The notes beneath the pieces were generated by a model. It ran no database searches. It worked only from the letters and a program-made list of their open reading frames with translations, and had not been told where the DNA came from. This document shows positions 12,601-24,814 of a stretch of 64,000 nucleotides of DNA, in pieces. Numbering within the stretch: the stretch's first letter is position 1; the number at the start of each line of letters is the position of its first letter. The stretch covers positions 7,376,001 to 7,440,000 of the forward strand of contig JAFCIZ010000001.1 of NCBI GenBank assembly GCA_017871115.1. Direction: 5' to 3'. The translations under genes and the position numbers were made by a program. The stretch is from Cunninghamella blakesleeana. Its lineage: Eukaryota; Mucoromycota; Mucoromycetes; Mucorales; Cunninghamellaceae.

Positions 12601-15176
12601 ATCTTCTGTTTGTTGACTGATGTTTTGTGGTACATCACTTACAACAAAAGCAATGACTTGTTTATCAATGGGGTTACGGAAAGCAGCACAATCAATAATA
12701 TGTGGGTATTTCATAAGGGAAGTAATGATATCATCCATAGACCATGAAACATCACGTTTAGGAATAGGTTGGGTTAATGGACTACCTTTTTCAGGACAAT
12801 CAGCTTCATATAAACGTTGTGACACATTGATATTGCTTTCGGAATCTAAAACTTCAGGAATATCTAAACGTTCACTTAATTTAATTCTTAATGGTTTATT
12901 AACTGCATTTTTTGGTAAATTATCCATATATACTAATACTTGGGGAAGTTTAGATTGATGTAAAGTTTTGCCAAGAAAAGTGCGGAGTGTTCTTAAATCA
13001 GGACGTAATTGATGTTCTAAAATTAAATAGAATAAATCATGATCATGAAAAAAAAAAAAAAAAAAAAGTATGTGATTAATTTACATGTACCCAATAAAAA
13101 ATATCGTTTTTCATGTTATTTTTATTTTTATATATTTTTTTTTTTTTGACATCCGATTCGTATCACCAAAAGTCGATCCCTTTTTTCTTTTATATATTTA
13201 TATATATAAAGTACTGATTTATAATTTTTATTTTCCATATTTAAATAAAAAAAAAAAAAAAAAAAAAAATTTAAACTTACCATGTGTAACAATAACCACA
13301 CCTATAGTTTCTTGTAAAGTTTCATGAGGAACAGAGAAAGCCAATGTTTGGGCCACTTTAGGGTGAGCTAAAACGGCTTCTTCAATTTCAAAAGGAGAAA
13401 TGATTTCACCACCACGATTAATGATTTCTTTTGAACGACCAGTAATATAAAGGTAGCCATCATCTAAATAACCCATATCCCCAGTATCAAACCAACCATC
13501 TTGATCAAAAGTATCTGAATTATCAATTCCTTCATAGCCATCAAAACAAGGAGCACCACGAACCATGATATGACCAACCATACCATCTTTCATTACGGGA
13601 GTAGAGCCATTATTATAAATAGCAACTTCAGGACCAACTAATAAACCAGAAGTACCTTCACGATCTAGACAATAATCTCTTGGAGGAGTTGAAATAGGCA
13701 TACACTCTGTCATACCATATGAAGGTAAGACGGTGGAGATTGGAAAATAACTTTTTAATTCCTTTGCCAACATTGGTAATAGCCCACCACCTGCATTACA
13801 TATCATTTTCACAAATCGGCGACGAGATTCCGGGACATTTCTTAATGAGCCTTCTTGGAGGATGGCTTGATGCATTGTAGGGACAGCATAATACCAGACT
13901 TGTGTACCTTTTTGCTGTAATTCTATTATATCCCAAAACATACCGGCATCAAACCCCTTAAAAAAATAAATAATAAATAATAAATAATAAAAATAGAAAA
14001 AAGAATATTGAGTTTTAAAAGGAAATTTAGATATATATGTATCTTTTTTTAATGATGTTGCTGATGTTGATGGTGTTGATGATGATGATGATGATTAGAT
14101 TATTCCTTTTTTATACAAAAAGGGATTTTATTCTTTTTTTCTATTATTCTAAATTTAATTTATTTTTATTTTTAATTTTTTTTTTTTTTTACCTTGCACA
14201 AAATAACGGCACCACCGGTAAAAATGGGAGCAAAAAGATTTCTAATAATTCCACCAACGTGAAATAAAGGCATCATATTAACATTGACATCTGTATGTTT
14301 AAGACCCCAAGAAAAAGCAACACAAGTAGTTCCTACACATAAAGTACGTAAACGATAAGGAACGGTTTTCTTTTTCCCACTTGTTCCAGAAGTTTGAAGA
14401 ATCATAGCAATATCATCTGGTTGATTAGGAGGAGAGACATCAATCAATAAAGCGCTATCATGTTTTCTTGAAGCTTCACCGTAAAGAGAAAAGGTAATAT
14501 CGTTTTCTTGTCTACATTCCAAACCAATTAATTGTAATCCACCTTGGCGTAAAGTTTTTACTAGAGGATCGTTATCATTTTGTAATTTTGAAAAGGGGAT
14601 AATAACTGTTGAGACGGACATATTAATAAAATCATGTAACAATTCATCAGGTGTTAAATTAGCATTGGAAGGTGCACAGGTACAATAAGTCATGACGGCT
14701 AAAAGACATACACCTAAGGATGGGCCATCCGGTAAACAAACGCCAACACGAGAACCTCGACCAAGGCCAAATTGTGATAAATTGAATGATTTTTTAATAA
14801 AATTATGTAATTGTGAATGGGTAATAAAAGAGGCTGAAGATGATGATGATTGTTGTTCTAAATTTGAAGTAGGCGGACTGAAAATGGCAGGATCATTGGT
14901 TGTGGGTATAAAATCTAATAATGTATCAAATTGTAAAGTACGATTTACCAAGCTTCCCATTGCTTCTTCTGGTACTTTTGTCATGGTATCTTTAAAAAAT
15001 CCTTGAAAGGTAACGTCTAGTAAACTCATAACATGTTCAAAACTATTATTGGCAACGGTTTTTCCACTTGTAGAGTTAGACCTAGATACACACGTTGAAC
15101 TAGTGCCATTAGATGTGTTAGAGATAGTACTGGTAGAACGATGTAATGTATTAGAGGATGAAGTTGTGTAAGCCAT
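9664..15176 (-). CDS. NRPS-like membrane protein: adenylation–carrier–(TM/hexapeptide)x3
   Basis: Exons 15176–14193, 13956–13281 and 13016–9664 (phases 0 and 1) give 1670 aa. An adenylation domain (~1–600) has LQTSGTSGKKKT, FHVGG, YGMTECMPIS, the YITGRSKEIINRGGEIISP loop, and PKNAVNKPLR carrying the A10 lysine (~594). A second A-domain C-terminal-like stretch follows (~640–745), then a carrier domain with GGNSLKS (Ser ~790). The remaining ~800 aa is three repeats, each membrane helices, a G(R/K)xxxG basic turn, and a hexapeptide segment such as GAKVGRNCVVD. This order matches the terminal domain of NRPSs such as epsilon-poly-lysine synthetase. The A domain looks instead like acyl/oxalyl-CoA ligases (WYYAVPTMHQAIL). 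Substrate and product are unknown. Codon use resembles its neighbours, so I see no sign of recent transfer. Confidence 0.88.
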
Positions 15177-16656
15177 TGTATTTTATATATATGTATGAGT
15201 GTGTGTGTGTGTGTATGTGTGTGTTATTTTATATTATGTTGTGTAGCGCAAGTACTCTTTATATGTTGTATTTTTTTTATTTTGTCAAAAATAGTAAATA
15301 AAAAAAAATGATACAAAATAGTAAATAAATATAAATGATTAAATGAAAAGGAATGCAAAAATATGAATGAATAATATAATATAATATACTTATATATAGT
15401 TAAATATATATATATATATATAATTATATTATATGTAATAATAACACAAAGAAAGTAAAAGAAAAAAAAAGAAAAAAATACAAGTAAAGAAAAAGAAGAG
15501 AAGAGAAAAAAAAAAAAAAGGTAAAAAAAATGATTTTAAATAATTTTATCTTATTTTTTAATGATCCTAATTTGGAATAGTTTGTGTGATCTACAAATCA
15601 AAGTCCGGTGGTGCACTTTTTTATTACCAAACTTTTATATATTTTCTTCATTAATTAGTATTTTTCCCTCCAACCTCGCTCACTCACTTACTCCCCCTTG
15701 CCACTTTTTATCCTTAATTTAAAAGGTAAATGCAAAACAAACAACATCCTGCTTTTTTTTTTTTCTATTTATTTTGTTTTTGTTTATATGATTTTTTTTT
15801 ATATTATTATTATTACCATCATGTAGTAATAAATAGTAAAAAGTAAAAAAAAATTGATAACATTCATTTTTCTTCGGAGATTCCTTGGTTTAAGGTCCAT
15901 TCATTTTTTTAAAAGGTAAAAATTCGGACCAAAAAAAAAAAAAAAACTAATGTAATGATTTAATTTAGGTGTTTCTAAGTTGGGTAATACAATAATCATC
16001 TCTTTGTTTTCATCATTAATATGATTGTTTTTTTTGTTTACTATTATTATTATTATTATTTATCAACTAATTTACTTTTTTTCCAAGAATATTTTTTTTT
16101 ACCCCTCTCTTTTTTTTTTTTTTATAAAAAAAAAAAAGGATTTTTCTTTATTTTGTAATATATAACTATATTTTTTTTTTTTTAATGAGAAAATAATAAA
16201 GTTGCGGAATAATAAAAGATGGACATATTAGGATAACACCTTGCCTGTAAAAAATCATGAAGTTTAAATCATTTTTATTGGCCCGATTTTTCAGGGAATA
16301 TAGTACTAAATATCGAAACCAATTAAATGTGGTTTTTTTTTTTTCACTTAATGATTATTTTTTTTTATTAAAACAGGAACACCACAAAAAAAATAACAAA
16401 AAAAGAATGAGATCATAAATAATAATTTTTTATAATTTATTCTATTGCTTTTTATAAGAAAAATCATTCTATATTTTTTTATTTTTTTTATTTTTTTTTG
16501 TTTTGTATTTGTTTTTGTTCACGTTATGATGATCTGTTTATATATATCAATGCAATTTTAGTAAAGTAACAATTTTTTTAGAGATCAACAACTTAGTGGC
16601 ATCATTTAAACCCAGAATCCTTCGAAACTCTCGAAAATAGCATCTTTTTATACATT

Positions 16657-16696
<40 letters not shown>

Positions 16697-17704
16697 CTTA
16701 TATATAAAAAGAATAGTTGAAAAAAAATATAAGACAACATGAAAAGTTGTTTTATTCTAGACTTTTTTTTTTTTTATTTATTTATATATAGAGAAAAAGA
16801 AAGAAAGAAAATAATATTATATAAAAATATATTTTTGGAATAATTTTATATATGCACGTTGAATAAATAAAAAAAAAATTGACAGAGGTGCATACTATCG
16901 TTTATAATAGAACGATCACTATACATATTACTAAATATACATTTTATATACATGATAAAAAAACAAATAATAATAATAATCAATTTCTTTATATTTTTAA
17001 AAAATTATAAATACAATTCTAGTTTTTATCAAGTATTTACTTTATTTCTTTCTCTCTTTTATTTTTATCAGACTAGTCTTACTTTATTGTTATAGTTTTG
17101 TTTTTATTTTTTTCGGTGCATTTTAGCAAAAAAGGAAAGCTGAGTTACGAAAGACATTTTTTATTATGATTGATAAGATGGATTCGATTGTTTTTATGGG
17201 TTTACTAATAATAAATTTATTTTTATAAATTTTCTACCATTTTTAATCTTTTTTGTTGTTATTTATGTGTATAATAATGATTCGTTATATAATGATTTAT
17301 AATGTTCTATATGGGATTATAAATAAATAAAGAAAAATCAATTATAATGATCCTTTTTTATTGAATAAAAAATGATAAGGGTATAAAAATAGATATATAA
17401 TCGCTTTTATATGTTTATGTCTTTTTTAAAAAACAAGACAATCAATTGGACATAATACCGGCAGCCATACTAACAGTAAAAAAAATAAAGTAGTAAAGAG
17501 GAAATTCTTTGTTTTTGCATAAAATATTAAAGTTGGTTCTTTATGGATTGAAACTCGATCTGGGTTTAAAAATAAAATAAGCCATAATTTTTTTATTATT
17601 TATTTTTTTAGGGTGGTTATTTTTTATTTTTTTTATTTTTTCCTTCACCTATTCCTTTTGTATAATAATATATTAATAAAAATAATCTTCATAATATAAT
17701 CATA
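15177..17704. other. Divergent intergenic region between NRPS-like gene and TOM70
   Basis: This holds the promoters of both flanking genes. It contains dense poly-T/poly-A tracts and a slightly GC-richer patch at 15590–15740. I see no gene, tRNA or clear transposon remnant. Candidate TATA words are too common here to choose one. Confidence 0.55.
16660..16694. repeat. (TA)n microsatellite
   Basis: About 35 bp of alternating TA in the divergent intergenic region. Confidence 0.9.
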
Positions 17705-18013
17705 ATGAGTGATAATAGAATAGTCAATGCTACTTCTTCTTCTACTTCTAATGGAGCTGAACATAAATTAAAAAAGTTTTTTGAAGATAAAGATTGGAAA
17801 TTTTATTTAGCTGTTCTTGCTGGTGTTGGTGTTGTAGGTGCTAGTGCTTATTATCTTTCACAACCTTCTTCTCCTAAAGAAAAACCTTCAAAGAAGGAAG
17901 GAAAGTCAAAGAAATCTTCAGCAAATGGTAAATATAAAATAAACAAAAAAAAAAAAAGGCGTTATTATTTTGACATAAAATAGGGTTGCTTTATTCACGT
18001 CCATGTATTTAAC

Positions 18014-18050
<37 letters not shown>

Positions 18051-19863
18051 TGCTACACGTGAAGAAACAGCTCGTTCTACAACTTCTACGACTACCACTA
18101 CTACTACCACTTCTACTACAACTACTAAATCAATCGATTATGCAACTTTATCAGATGAAGATATTTTAAAACTTACAACCGAGGTAAACTATATTTGTAA
18201 AAAAAAAAAAAAAAGTGCTCGAGAAAAATGGAAATAAACATGTATGTATGTACATGTATGTGGGCTAATAAAAATATATTTATTTAAATAGCAAAAAGAT
18301 GAAGCTGCTCAAAGCCTTAAAGATAAGGGAAATAAACTTTTCGGTACCAAGAAATATGAAGAAGCCATTGCAGCTTATACTAATGCTCTTCGCTTTAAAT
18401 CCGACCCTATTTATTATTCCAACCGTGCCGCTTGTTATAGCTTCCTTGGTAAACATGACCTTGTCATTGCTGATACAAATGAAGCTCTTAAATTAGACCC
18501 TTCCTATGTAAAAGCTATTAATCGTCGTGCTCAAGCTTTAGAAAAAGAAAATCAATTGGAAGATGCTCTTTATGGTAAAACAAATAACGATAATATTAAC
18601 ATAAAAGTATCAACAGCATCACCAATTGTTTTTTTTTTTTTTTTTTCCTTTTATTATTACTCTTGGAATGAATAGATTTTACTTGTGTCTGTATTTTGGA
18701 AAATTTTAAAAATGATAATGCTACAAGAGCTATGGAACGTTTATTAAAACAAGTAGCATCAACTAGAGCAAAGGAAATCATGGAAACTAAAAAGAATACT
18801 TTAACTTTACCTTCTTCCACTTATGTTAAAGCTTATCTTGATTCTTTCAGACCTAGTAAGTTTACTTTTATATATATAGGAAATAATAGAAATGAATTGA
18901 ATGAAAAGGAATAACCTTTTTTATTATATATAATAGCTAATATTGAACTACCTACTACAACCGATGAATCTTCTGGTGACTATTATTTGGCAAAGGCTTT
19001 CCGTGCCGTAGCTGAATCTGACTATAAATGCGCTGCTGAATATAGTGAAAAGGCTGTTGAATTAGGTTGTTCCTCTACTTATTTACCTTATGCTCTTAAT
19101 TTGAAAGGTACCTTTGTCTTTTTAAAGGGTGATGCCCAAGGTGCTCTTGAATGTCTTAATAAATCTATTGAATTGAACCCTGATTATGTTCAAAATTATA
19201 TTAAACGATCAAGCATTTATATTGAACAACGTAAGTCAAAAAAAAAAAATTAGCGATATGGATATTGATATGTGTATTCTTTATATTTATATAGAGGATA
19301 TTACTTCTGCTTTCAAGGAATTTGAAAATGCCATTGCCAAAAACCCAAGTGATCCTGATACTTACTATCATCGTGGTCAAAGTAAGTTGAATAAAAATAA
19401 TAAAGTATAAAATAAGAAAATTTATTTATTCTTTTTTTTTTTTTTTTTACTAGTTCATTATATTAGTACCAACTTTGATTCAGCCGTAAAAGATTATAGT
19501 GAAAGTATTAAATTAGATGATTCATTTGTTTACGCCCACGTTCAATTAGGTGTTGCTCAATATAAGATGGGATCTATTTCTTCTGCCATGTCTACTTTTA
19601 ATGCCACTTTAAAGAAATTCCCTCAATCCGCCGAAGTGCATAATTATTATGGTGAATTATTAGCTGATCAAAAGCAATTTAATGAAGCCATTGCTGAATT
19701 CACCAAAGCCATTGAATTAGATGCTAAAAACCCTCTTCCTTATATTAACAAAGCCATGCTTACATTCCAAGAAAAGAAAGATGTTGATGAAGCTGTTCGT
19801 CTTTGCAAACAAGCTTTAGAAGGTAATATATATAAATAGAATAATGAAAAAAAGATATGCATG

Positions 19864-19908
<45 letters not shown>

Positions 19909-20289
19909 GTATTATAATACTGATTTTCTATTATTTATTTATTCGAAAAAAAAAAAAAAAAAAAAAAGCTGACCCTGCTTGTGATGCAGCTGTTGCCTCT
20001 TTGGGCGAAATTCTTCTTCAACAAGGTAATGCTCAAGAAGCTTTGAAATATTATGAAATGGCCATTGAACTTGCAAGATCTGAACCCGAATTAGAACACA
20101 CCATCTCCTATGTTGAAGCTACAAAGACACAAATCAGGTAAGCTTCTTTTTTTTAAAAAAATAAATAAATAAATAAACTTAAAAGTATATAATAACATTA
20201 ATATATAAATGTTATTTTTATTATTATTTTATAAAAATAGATTTGCCAAAGATTTCCCTGAAGTTGCTGCTAGATTAAAAAACTTGTAA
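17705..20289 (+). CDS. TOM70: Tom70 mitochondrial outer-membrane import receptor
   Basis: A TPR receptor that accepts chaperone-bound preproteins, especially carriers, at the mitochondrial surface. Nine exons: 17705–17927, 18050–18183, 18292–18574, 18676–18855, 18937–19230, 19295–19381, 19454–19822, 19969–20137, 20241–20289. All junctions keep phase and give 595 aa, normal for Tom70 (~600). A short N-terminus leads into one membrane anchor at ~33–51 (FYLAVLAGVGVVGASAYYL). A Lys/Ser and Thr-rich linker follows. The first TPR cluster begins KDKGNKLFGTKKYEEAIAAY, with asparagine/arginine clamp-type residues (YSNRAACY) that bind Hsp70/Hsp90 tails. C-terminal TPRs bind substrate (EFTKAIELDAKNPLPYINKA). 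The protein ends VAARLKNL. The start is the only Met before the anchor. Confidence 0.96.
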
Positions 20290-22860
20290 AAAACACACGA
20301 GTTCAATGATAACAGTCAATATACATATATATTAAGATAATAATAATATGGATGATAACAATGAATTATTATTATTTGCTATATTTATGAAACAACAACA
20401 ATTAAAAAAGAAATATGTATATGTATATAGCGAAATTCTATTATAATAAAATATAAAAAAAAACGAATATATAGATTTATGTTATTATGATTACCTTAAT
20501 ATTGAAATTTAATAAAAACTTTCTCTTACATATATACAACTATTCATTCCTGCATAAAAACTCGCTGATGGGTTAATAAAACTATGTCATCTTACATGTA
20601 CTGGAAAAAAATCAAAGTTTAATATTTATCATATCGATTTATTAAAACTATCCTACAGATAGATTAAAGATTATAATAAAAGAGGGGGAGGGGGGGTAAG
20701 GATAAGATGGTCATTGCTTTGCTACTGACGATGAAAAAAAAAAAAAAAAAATTAGGGAGTTTGCTTAGACCTTTAGAATATTTTTAAGTGACAATTGTCA
20801 ATTATAGAATATAATGCTTTAAACATATGGGTTACCTTTTCTCCTTGATTTTTTAAAATCGTAAATCTTAAATGAATTAACTAAATATATATAATTAGTT
20901 TCAAATTAAACCACCGCCATCAACCTTGTTACCGCAAAACCAGTTTAATCCTTACTTGGTAATTTTTAAGATATATCTAAATTAGCTGGAGAAGAATTCT
21001 TGGTAAATCATTCATTGACCATTAAAAAAAAAGATATAATTAACCTTAAAACTGCCTTTTTTTAATTGGGTTTACTCATTTGGTTGCATATAGATTTTAT
21101 TGTTTCAGGTGATTAAATCATATAATGGCAGAATAATGTAGACAAATTATTCTATATTTACACTTTGTTGTTATTTTTTTACACAAGTCTTTTCTTAACC
21201 AGCTATTATCTGATGCTGATTAATAGTTGATAAAGACTTTTTTTTATAAAAGTACTATTTATGAATCAAATGATTCAATTTTATATTTCCATATTAAGAT
21301 AATTAATATTTACTTATTTTTTACCTGAAAACACAGTATATAAAACAATAATAAAGGTTTATTATTAATACAATTCAAGCAATAATAAAGTCTTTTTTTA
21401 CAGAAATTGATATTTTTAAATCCCAGATCTTTTTAAAAAAATGCAAGCTTGTTTTAGGATTAATTTTTAGCATTTTTTATTTTGTAAAAAGATTAAATAA
21501 AAATCCTTTATGTTAACCTTTTCCATATTTATTATTGTTATGTATATATAACAAGATTAATTACAAATTATCACCACATTAGATAAATAAAAGATAAATA
21601 ATTATTTGTTTGTAAAAGTAAAATTTATTTAATTGTAATACAAAGGTCGCATCTGAACCTCATAATACTCTATTAAACTATCATTATAGAAATAAAGAGC
21701 ATTGCCTTCAATAAATAAAATAGATTATCACTTTGAATAAAATTGAAAAAAAAAAAAAAAAATTGAAAAAAAAAAAAGAATAGAATCATCTCGAATCATA
21801 ATAAAATTAGCACCTAAAATCTTCCTCTCTCTCCCGCCCCCCATACTTCAAAAAAGGAAAAGGCTATTATCTTGAAAAGAATAGACTAGTATCTTCAATT
21901 ATAAATAAATAAATAATAAAAAAAAACATTGTTTGAATAAAAATATGGCTAGAACCTTGTATAATAAAAAGACTACTTATTTGAAATAAAATGTCAGCTG
22001 GTAACCATAATTTTACCAATCAAAAATAAAAGCATGACAAAAACATTAAAAGATTGTTAGAAACAAAGATCCAGCCAAAAAGCATAAAAATCATACCCAA
22101 TAATGAAAGCCTAGTATCGCCAAGAGTAATATAACTCATCATTACCGGATTTAAATAGGAAAGTACCAGCACAGGTAATTATCAGGTAATCAAGAGAAAT
22201 TTATAAAGACTAGTGACAGCAATGGGAAAGAGCTGGAAATCCATAATAAACAACTTTCAGGTGTCATAAATAAATACATTTTATTAGTTTAGAGTAGATT
22301 TATAGTTTAGCTTTTTTACACATTAATACGTAATATTTCAAAAATAATACTTTTAGCATAAAAAGAAAGGAATTTTTGTCAAGAATTAAAAAGTACTATA
22401 ACAAATAATACAATAGTAATTAAAAAACTAATAGATCTATTTCATTATATATATATAAATTAGATTATAACTCTACAATATGAAATAAAATATTAAAAAT
22501 AATATTTATCATAGTAGAATTAATTTTGAGTATACAAAGTACAATTAGCATAAAAAAAAATAGAGTTCGAAAAATAATTTTTTATAAAAAAATTAAAGTG
22601 TCCTTAACTTTATTGACCTATCTACTTGTTTTTCTTTTTTTTTTTTTTTTTTTTTTTTTTTCGCCTCTTTGCATACTTTATTTTAGTATTTTTACTTTTT
22701 CTATATAATAGTTTTATTGCTGGTTAATGATGGAAAGTAAATAGTAGAAAAAAAAAATGACAGCGAGAATTTCCTTTTATGGGTCTCAAAAGATTTTATC
22801 GTGTGTACCCAGCAAAAACACTTTCAGAGATGGTGATTTTATAGCTTAATACTATGAATT
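20290..22860. other. Intergenic region between TOM70 and the transposon, no gene seen
   Basis: It holds the TOM70 3' flank and 2.5 kb of AT-rich DNA with no supportable coding region. A G-rich run lies at 20684–20698 and a C-rich patch at 21820–21842. A ~27-nt poly-T tract lies at 22635–22661. Confidence 0.55.
22635..22661. repeat. Long poly-T tract
   Basis: About 27 consecutive T, 200 bp outside the left end of the transposon. Confidence 0.9.
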
Positions 22861-22886
22861 CATCGGAAAACCAAAAATTTCTGAAA
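22861..22886 (+). repeat. Left terminal inverted repeat (26 bp)
   Basis: It starts CATCGGAAAACC and ends TTTCTGAAA. It is the exact reverse complement of 28302–28327. Confidence 0.95.
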
Positions 22887-23173
22887 GGGTTATTTCAGGC
22901 TAATTCAGAGTGTCAGGATTTCAGGCCACCCATTATCTGAAATAGCCTGAAAAAACCTGAAAAGAAATCTTGAAAAAAAATTTAAGATCTAATTAGATTA
23001 AATAAACCAATTATAGCATTCTGAATAATTTTAATTTACTCGTTTCAAAAAAACAATTTTTAAACAGAATAGTCAGATAATATAGGCATACTATAAAAAT
23101 ATACTCATATTTTCATATTCAAAATACATATGAAGCTATTTATTTGTGCTATTTATTATATCTTAAAAAAAAA

Positions 23174-24536
23174 TCAATCCTCAAAAAGAGCATATACACC
23201 AGACTGAGAGGTATCTCTTGTATCAATATTATCTTTTACAGATTGAATAATTTGATCCCAATCAAGGCCTTTACTTGTGAAATCCTGGTAGTACTTAAAC
23301 CAGTCGTTAGTTTCATTATCTTCAAGCTGCTTGCTAATGGTACCATTAGCTTTTCCTAGTTGATTTAACCTAAATAAAGTCTATTGAAATATTAATAATT
23401 ATCGTAAACAAAAAGTTGATTATTTATAATCCTTTTAAAAAAGTGACTATATACTTTCTATTATAATATTACCACTACAAAAACGATAGACAAAAAATTC
23501 TTGTTGATATCGTCGACACTAAGTCGAAAAACCTTGCTTCTACGTAATAATACTTTTTTTGTTATATGATAAAAAAAGGGGCTTGTCATCATATCATTAT
23601 CTTCGTTATAGTCTTGCCTAGAAAATCTATTTTAAAGTATGACTTAATTTAATTACTTAAGCATTGAATGTATTTTAGAATTATTTACTAGCGTTACCAT
23701 ACCTAGCTTTTTTAGCTAAATAGCAAAAGACTTGTTCCATTCCACCTTGACTACCAACATCATAATAGAAGTCATATTCTAATAACTTTCTTCTAATGAA
23801 AAGGGAAAGCTGAGAACGTTCATCGGAAATTATTCTAGTGTACTATTTTAATTATTGTTGGTTTTATTAATATATATACAAATATATCTATATATTAAAT
23901 TAGTAAACATTATATTTTATCTAATTTTTATTATTTTTATTATTACTCGTCGTCGTAAATTATTAGATATTGTATAATCTTTTATCACACCATAAAGGTT
24001 CTTGATATTCATTATTATACGAATAGCAGATTCTTGAGCTTCATTGTGATTAATACAAAACGATTGTTTGGTGTAAAAGTCTCTTCTAACCATACTATCA
24101 AAAACAGAAAACTGATCTGGGTCAATATCAACAACACGACTATATATATAGAAAAATAATATATCAGTTAGTCTATTAAATATAGTATTATTAACGAAAA
24201 GTTATACTTACGGTTCATTTCTTTTTTCAAATAAATAACCTCCTCCTTCATCTTCTTCGTCTTCTAATTCTTCTGATTCTTCTAATTCTTCTTCTATTTC
24301 TTCTACTTCTTCTATTTGTAGTTCAGGTGGATCAATATTTTCATTAGGTGGGGTAGACAACCGTACCACCCTTTCATTATTTAATTTTTTAAAAAATTTT
24401 GATGGACGGGCATAAAGTTCTTTTTCTTGAGTGTTATTTTTTTTAAAAGTATCTACACAGAATAATTATAACTACGACGTTTTCTTTTTACAAATTATTT
24501 AGGTCAGTATTTACCCTTATTATGTTTAGGAGGCAT
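23174..24536 (-). CDS. Unrecognised companion protein of the Plavaka element (acidic, 263 aa)
   Basis: Five exons can be read: 24536–24515, 24452–24212, 24139–23947, 23842–23703 and 23369–23174. Every junction keeps phase (1, 2, 0, 2), total 792 nt. It starts MPPKHNKDTF, then has a basic segment (~11–45), a Glu-rich acidic block at ~60–85 (EEVEEIEEELEESEE), and a folded-looking C-terminal half with VVDIDPDQFSVFDSMVRRDF, DERSQLSLFIRRKLLEYDF and a tail ending SQSGVYALFED. I do not recognise the family and see no zinc finger, catalytic triad or membrane helix. It is divergent from the transposase across 278 bp, inside the same TIRs, so a role in transposition, transposase regulation or DNA binding is inference. 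If the last intron is retained, the protein instead ends ARYGNASK at 23679. Confidence 0.75.
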
Positions 24537-24814
24537 CTTAACAGAGCTTATGTATTATTTGTACGAATTTTTAAAATAAAAAGAAAAAGAAAAAAGAAAA
24601 AAAAAAGAAATTTCTATAATAATTAGACTATTTAATTCATGCGAATTCTTAGCACTTAAAATTCAGGCTCAATCAGACACTGTGAGAATGAAATTTTAAC
24701 AACGGTAATTTTTTTTAATTTCCAAAAAAGAAATCATTTTTAATTTTTTACTTCTCTTTTTTATACTTACCCTTTGCGTTTTTCTTGTATATTCTTAAGC
24801 AAAAAAAAATTACT
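24537..24814. promoter_or_regulatory. Bidirectional promoter region of the transposon
   Basis: These 278 bp separate the two divergent start codons of the element. No other gene fits here, so both promoters must lie in or overlap it. It includes purine/pyrimidine-asymmetric A/G-rich and T-rich stretches; no specific motif is claimed. Confidence 0.5.

Noticed and set aside
12620..12958. 112-codon plus-strand frame
   Set aside because: Antisense shadow of the NRPS-like gene. Likewise 11137–11346, 12013–12207 and 14692–15006.
23679..23842. Earlier stop for the transposon companion protein (…ARYGNASK)
   Set aside because: A phase-2 donor AG|GTATGG pairs with a phase-compatible acceptor at 23370, and the following exon is clearly coding. 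The short form is noted as an alternative only.
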